A stretch of 64,000 nt of DNA from Siphonodentalium dalli (taxonomy: Eukaryota > Mollusca > Scaphopoda > Gadilida > Siphonodentaliidae): assembly GCA_032622095.1 (NCBI GenBank), contig CP136064.1, positions 261,991,863 through 262,055,862 of the forward strand, read 5' to 3'. Position numbers and translations under genes: made by a program. The number at the start of each line of letters is the position of its first letter. The first letter of the stretch is position 1. Of the stretch, positions 57,401 through 63,400 are shown in pieces. Below the pieces are notes generated by a model that searched no databases, was not told the DNA's origin, and saw only the letters and a list, made by a program, of their open reading frames with translations.

Positions 57401-60400
57401 ACAACATTGATAATTAAAAGATATTTGACTAACTTCCAGGGTGCTCTATAATTTTATCTTTTACTTCTGCCTTTTTACTTTTGACTGGCTAAACCTGCTC
57501 CTACGGCAGACTATCTGTTCATCATTAGCATAATACAGCTTCCGGTGAGCAAGGCATGGTACCTTTTTTGTGGGCCCAGGACACTGCGGCATCCCCCATT
57601 GCTCACTATGAATGTGGGCACCATAAAACAATTAACATGACTGTCTATACCCCGATAATAATGAACATGACTGTCTATACCCCCGATAATAATGAACATG
57701 ACTGTCTTTACCTTCGATATTAATGAACATGACTATCTATAACCCCGATAATAATGAACATGACTGTCTTTACCCTCGATATTAATGAACATGACTGTCT
57801 ATACCCCGATAATAATGAACATGACTGTCTTTACCCCCGATAACAATGAACATGACTGTCTTTACCCTCGATATTAATGAACATGACTATCTATACCCCC
57901 GATAATAATGAACATGGCTGTCTTTACCCTCGATATTAATGAACATGACTGTCTATACCCCGATAATAATGAACATGACTGTCTATACCCCCGATATTAA
58001 TGAACATGACTGTCTATACCCCAGATAATAATGAACATGACTGTCTCTACCCCGATAATAATGAACATGACTGTCTTTACCCTCGATATTAATGAACATG
58101 ACTGTCTATACCCCGATAATAATTAACATGACTGTCTATACCCCAGATAATAATGAACATGAATGTCTATACCCCCGATAATAATGAACATGACTGTCTA
58201 TACCTTCGATATTAATGAACATGACTGTCTTTACCCTCGATATTAATGAACATGACTGTCTATACCCCCGATAATAATGAACATGACTGTCTATACCCCC
58301 TATAATAATGAACATGACTGTCTATACCTTCGATATTAATGAACATGACTGTCTTTACCCTCGATATTAATGAACATGACTGTCTATACCCCGATAATAA
58401 TGAACATGACTGTCTATACCCCCGATAATAATGAACATGACTGTCTATACCCCGATAATAATGAACATGACTGTCTTTACCCTCGATATTAATGAACATG
58501 ACTGTCTATACCCCCGATAATAATGAACATGACTGTCTATACCTTCGATATTAATGAACATGACTGTCTTTACCCTCGATATTAATGAACATGACTGTCT
58601 ATAACCCCGATAATAATGAGCATGACTGTCTATACCTTCGACATTAATGAACATGACTGTCTATACCCCGATAATAATGAACATGACTGTCTATACCCCC
58701 GATAATAATGAACATGACTGTCTATACCTCCGATAATAATGATCATGACTGTCTAACCCCCCCGGTAATAATGAACATGACTGTATATACCCCCGATAAT
58801 AATGAACATGACTGTCTATACCCCGATAATAATGAACATGACTGTCTATACCCCTGATAATAATGAACATGACTGTCTATACCCCCGATAATAATGAACA
58901 TGACTGTCTATAACTCCGATAATAATGAACATGACTGTCTATACCCCCGGTAATAATGAACATGACTGTATATACCCCCGATAATAATGAACATGACTGT
59001 CTATACCCCCGATAATAATGAACATGACTGTCTATACCCCGATAATAATGAACATGACTGTCTTTACCCTCGATATTAATGAACATGACTGTCTATACCC
59101 CCGATTATAATGAACATGACTGTCTATACCTTCGATATTAATGAACATGACTGTCTTTACCCTCGATATTAATGAACATGACTGTCTATAACCCCGATAA
59201 TAATGAGCATGACTGTCTATACCTTCGATATTAATGAACATGACTGTCTATACCCCCGGTAATAATGAACATGACTGTATATACCCCCGATAATAATGAA
59301 CATGACTGTCTATACCCCGATAATAATGAACATGACTGTCTATACCACTGATAGTAATGAACATGACTGTCTATACCCCGATAATAATGAACATGACTGT
59401 CTATACCTCCGATAATAATGAACATGACTGACTATACCCCCGGTAATAATGAACATGACTGTATATACCCCCGATAATAATGAACATGACTCTCTATACC
59501 CCGATAATAATGAACATGACTGTCTATACCTCCGATAATAATGAACATTACTGTCTATACCTCCTATAATAATGAACATGACTGTCTATACCCTCGATTA
59601 TAATGAACATGACTGTCTATACCTCCGATAATAATGAACATGACTGTCTATACCCCCGATAATAATGAACATGACTGTCTATACCCCCTATAATAATGAA
59701 CATGACTGTCTATACCCTCGATAATAATGAACATGACTGGCTGTACCCCCGATAATAATGAACATGACTGTATATACCCCGATAATAATGAACATGACTG
59801 TCTATACACCCTATAATAATGAACATGACTGTCTGTACCCTCGATAATAATGAACATGACTGTCTATACCGTCGATTATAATGAACATGACTGTCTATAC
59901 CTCCGATAATAATGAACATGACTGTCTATACCCCCGATAATAATGAACATGACTGTCTATACCCCTATAATAATGAACATTACTGTCTATACCCCCGATA
60001 ATAATGAACATGACTGTCTATACCCCCGATATTAATGAATATGACTGTCTATACCCCTATAATAATGAGCATGACTGTCTATACCCTCGATAATAATGAA
60101 CATGACTGTCTATACCCCCGATATAAATGAACATGACTGTCTATACCCTCGATAATAATGAACATAACTGGCTATACCCCCGATAATAATACACATGACT
60201 GCCTATACCCCAGATAATAATGAACATGACTGGTTATACCCCCGATAATAATAAACATGACTGTCTATACCCCCTATAATAATGAACATTACTGTCTATA
60301 CCCCTATAATAATGAACCTGACTGTCTATACCCCCGATATTAATGAACATGACTGTCTATACCCTCGATAATAATGAACATGACTGTCTATACCCCATAT

Positions 60401-63400
60401 AATAATGAACATGACTGTCTATACCCCCGATATTAATGAACATGACTGTCTATACCCTCGATATTAATGAACATGACTGTATATACCCCCGGTGATAATG
60501 AACATGGCTGTCTATACCCCGACAATAATGAACATGACTGTCTATACCCCCGATAATAATGCACATGACTGTCTATACCCCCGACAATAATGAACATGAC
60601 TGTCTATACCCCTTATAATAATGAACATGACTGTCTATACCCCCGATAATAATGAACATGACTGTCTATACCCCGATAATAATGATCATGACTGTCTATA
60701 CCCCCTATAATAATGAACATGACTGTCTATACCCCCGATAGTAATGAACATGACTGTCTATACCCCCGATAATAATGAACATGGCTGTCTATACTGGCGA
60801 TAATAATGAACATGACTGTCTATACCCCCGATAATAATGAACATGGCTGTCTATACCCCCGATAATAATGAACATGACTGTCTATACCCCCGATAATAAT
60901 GAACATGACTGTCTATACCCCCGATAATAATGAACATAACTGTCTATACCCCCGATAATAATGAGCATAACTGTCTATACCCCCGATAATAATGAGCATG
61001 ACTGTCTATACCCCCGATAATAATGAACATGACTGTCTATACCCCCCGATAATAATGAACATGCGGGCAGTGTTGCACTTGAATGAGTACCAATTAAAGG
61101 AACACATGGCCTACTTTTAAACACTCTAGTATGAGCTTTAGACCACAATATTACAAACCGTATACGTGGGTTAACCACATACCAACAACTCAGTGTTAAG
61201 TCTATGTGAATCATACCAAATTTGTTAAGAGCCTCGCTCACTTGATCAATCGAGCTATACAATCGGGCTTTAGTTTGCAATCGAGCTATAGCGAGTCCGC
61301 TTTCTGAAGTATGTGGGGTGATTTTGCTGAGTAGAGCAGTCGGACACGCGAGCAATCGGACTCGCATATCAAACATATTTGATATTTTGCAGACTCACAA
61401 GGCCGATTGCTCAAGTGTGTGGGGTACGCGGGCCAGATTGCTCAGCAAAACACGATGGAAATGTGTGTCTCTATACAATCAGTGTGTGTGAACAAAAAAA
61501 ATCTCGTTCAAATGGTGATGTCTGTTCAACTCAATCTGGAATAAACCAAGATTATATCATTCGGTTCGGAATGTGACTGATATTTAGGCCACTATTTTGG
61601 ATATCTGTATTTTTATTGAAAATAAACCTGGCACTGTGGGTGGGTACGGGGGAGGTAACTTTCTAAGTTTCTGGTGATAATAAGTCTGGAATCAATTAAA
61701 GTAGTAGAGTGCTGAGCCGAATTACCCACGTATACGGGGGCCTTTACGCAAGGGACAGTGACCAATTGTTGTATAGTAACCAATAAGTGGTAACGGGATA
61801 TCTGACCAGGTAAAACATCATGTAGGGTTAGCGAAAATTACACCCAGCATCCCGGGATGACAGTAAACATTCATAACAAGAACACCATAGTCAGAAATGG
61901 TTACGCGCTCAATATCATATATTATATACCCATGATTGTAATTATAGAATATAAAATATATTGGTTTCACGAATGACCAACTCATAGAATTAATCGCCTT
62001 GCGCTTCTTGGCATCCGATTAACAATTGAAATTAAAATTGAAATTCCCAACTACACCTTTTACCGGACTCGGCCTCCGGATCGCAGTTCGACTTTTAATC
62101 CGTCAAAAAATTCATATTCTATAAATAAAACGCCCATGCGCCCACTGCAATTAAGAAACAACGAAACATTATACACGCGGAGCGCGGAATGAAATTCTCG
62201 CTGACGGCTCGAATGCTTTTTGATATGTAAAATTAGGATAAGCTGAAAGAAAAATGGCCTGAAACCAATTAGTCATATAACATTTTGTCACAAAGTGAAG
62301 TTGGCACCAAATGTATGATTGACAAGAGAAATAAGAAATAGATGGGGGGGGGGGGGTAATGGAACAGTGACCCAATTGTGTGCACGTACCAGATTCCTCG
62401 TTCATTTGTCATAAATTTAGGGTGGAGAGCAGTGGCCCGGAGCGGTTTTACAAAATTTGGAAAATAATTTCGGACGTACACACCAAAATTTCACAATTAA
62501 TAAAACCCAAAAGTTAAAATTTAATTTATAAATGATATCACCAGAGAAGGAAAAGAGATAAAGCCTATACAATCATCAGTTGCAAGTTGGTAACCCGTGC
62601 CATACTAAACGCATGAACACCAACATATCGACGTTTACTTGCAAGTTTTAGTGACAAATTGTTGATATATTGTTTAGTCCTACTGAGCGCGATACTCACG
62701 CGATTCAATTCATTGACCCCCATTCATTTTGTAATGTGTTTTCTAATTAAGACAAAATAATGTTATCAAAGTTTAGAGCCTACTCACATGTGACTTAGCA
62801 GAAATCCCCGTTGCTTGGTATTCTATATCTAGTTGCTCAGTGTCAAAACACGCAGGGATATATACGAGCATGCTGTATGGTATTCTCACATGACGCAAAC
62901 TGTTGTATGCGGATTTAAATACTAAGATGTAAATACTATAACATTTCGCTCGCATACATACGGACATTCGTTAACCGACCTTATGTAAATGAAATTGATA
63001 TAAATTGAATGCCACTATTGTATTTATAAACATGTATATACTTGTACACATATCTCTCCTTCAAGGAGGCAATAAACATCTCTATCCAGTTCTGTGTTAT
63101 ATGTATAATAATGTGTGTCTTATCACCGATATATATTTATGTTGGAATAATAAAATAATTACAGCCTCTTAGAGTAAAATGTTCACCAAATTTTCAAGCA
63201 TGGTACCCTAAATGTTTATATAATTGTAGAGTGCCGTATTTGCAGCAATATGCGCGGCAGCACTTTGTTACTTTTATTCGATTGGGAGAATCACTGTTGA
63301 GCGAACCAGTAACCCCGGCGACATGCCGCTCCCACCGGCGCCGATGAATATGTGTCCTGGAAGGGTTGATGTCGTGGTCAGTAATATGACAACTTCGGCG

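Noticed and set aside
39640-61063. Dozens of 60-109-codon frames with MFIIIGGIDSHVHYYRG-type repeats, mostly on the minus strand
   Set aside because: A 31-bp unit rotates through all three frames every 93 bp, so repeated peptides appear automatically; unit-length variation breaks every frame, and there are no conserved starts or ends.
39640-61063. Regular ~31-bp repeats resembling a CRISPR array
   Set aside because: The units are head to tail with no unique spacers, and the host is clearly a eukaryote with spliced genes.
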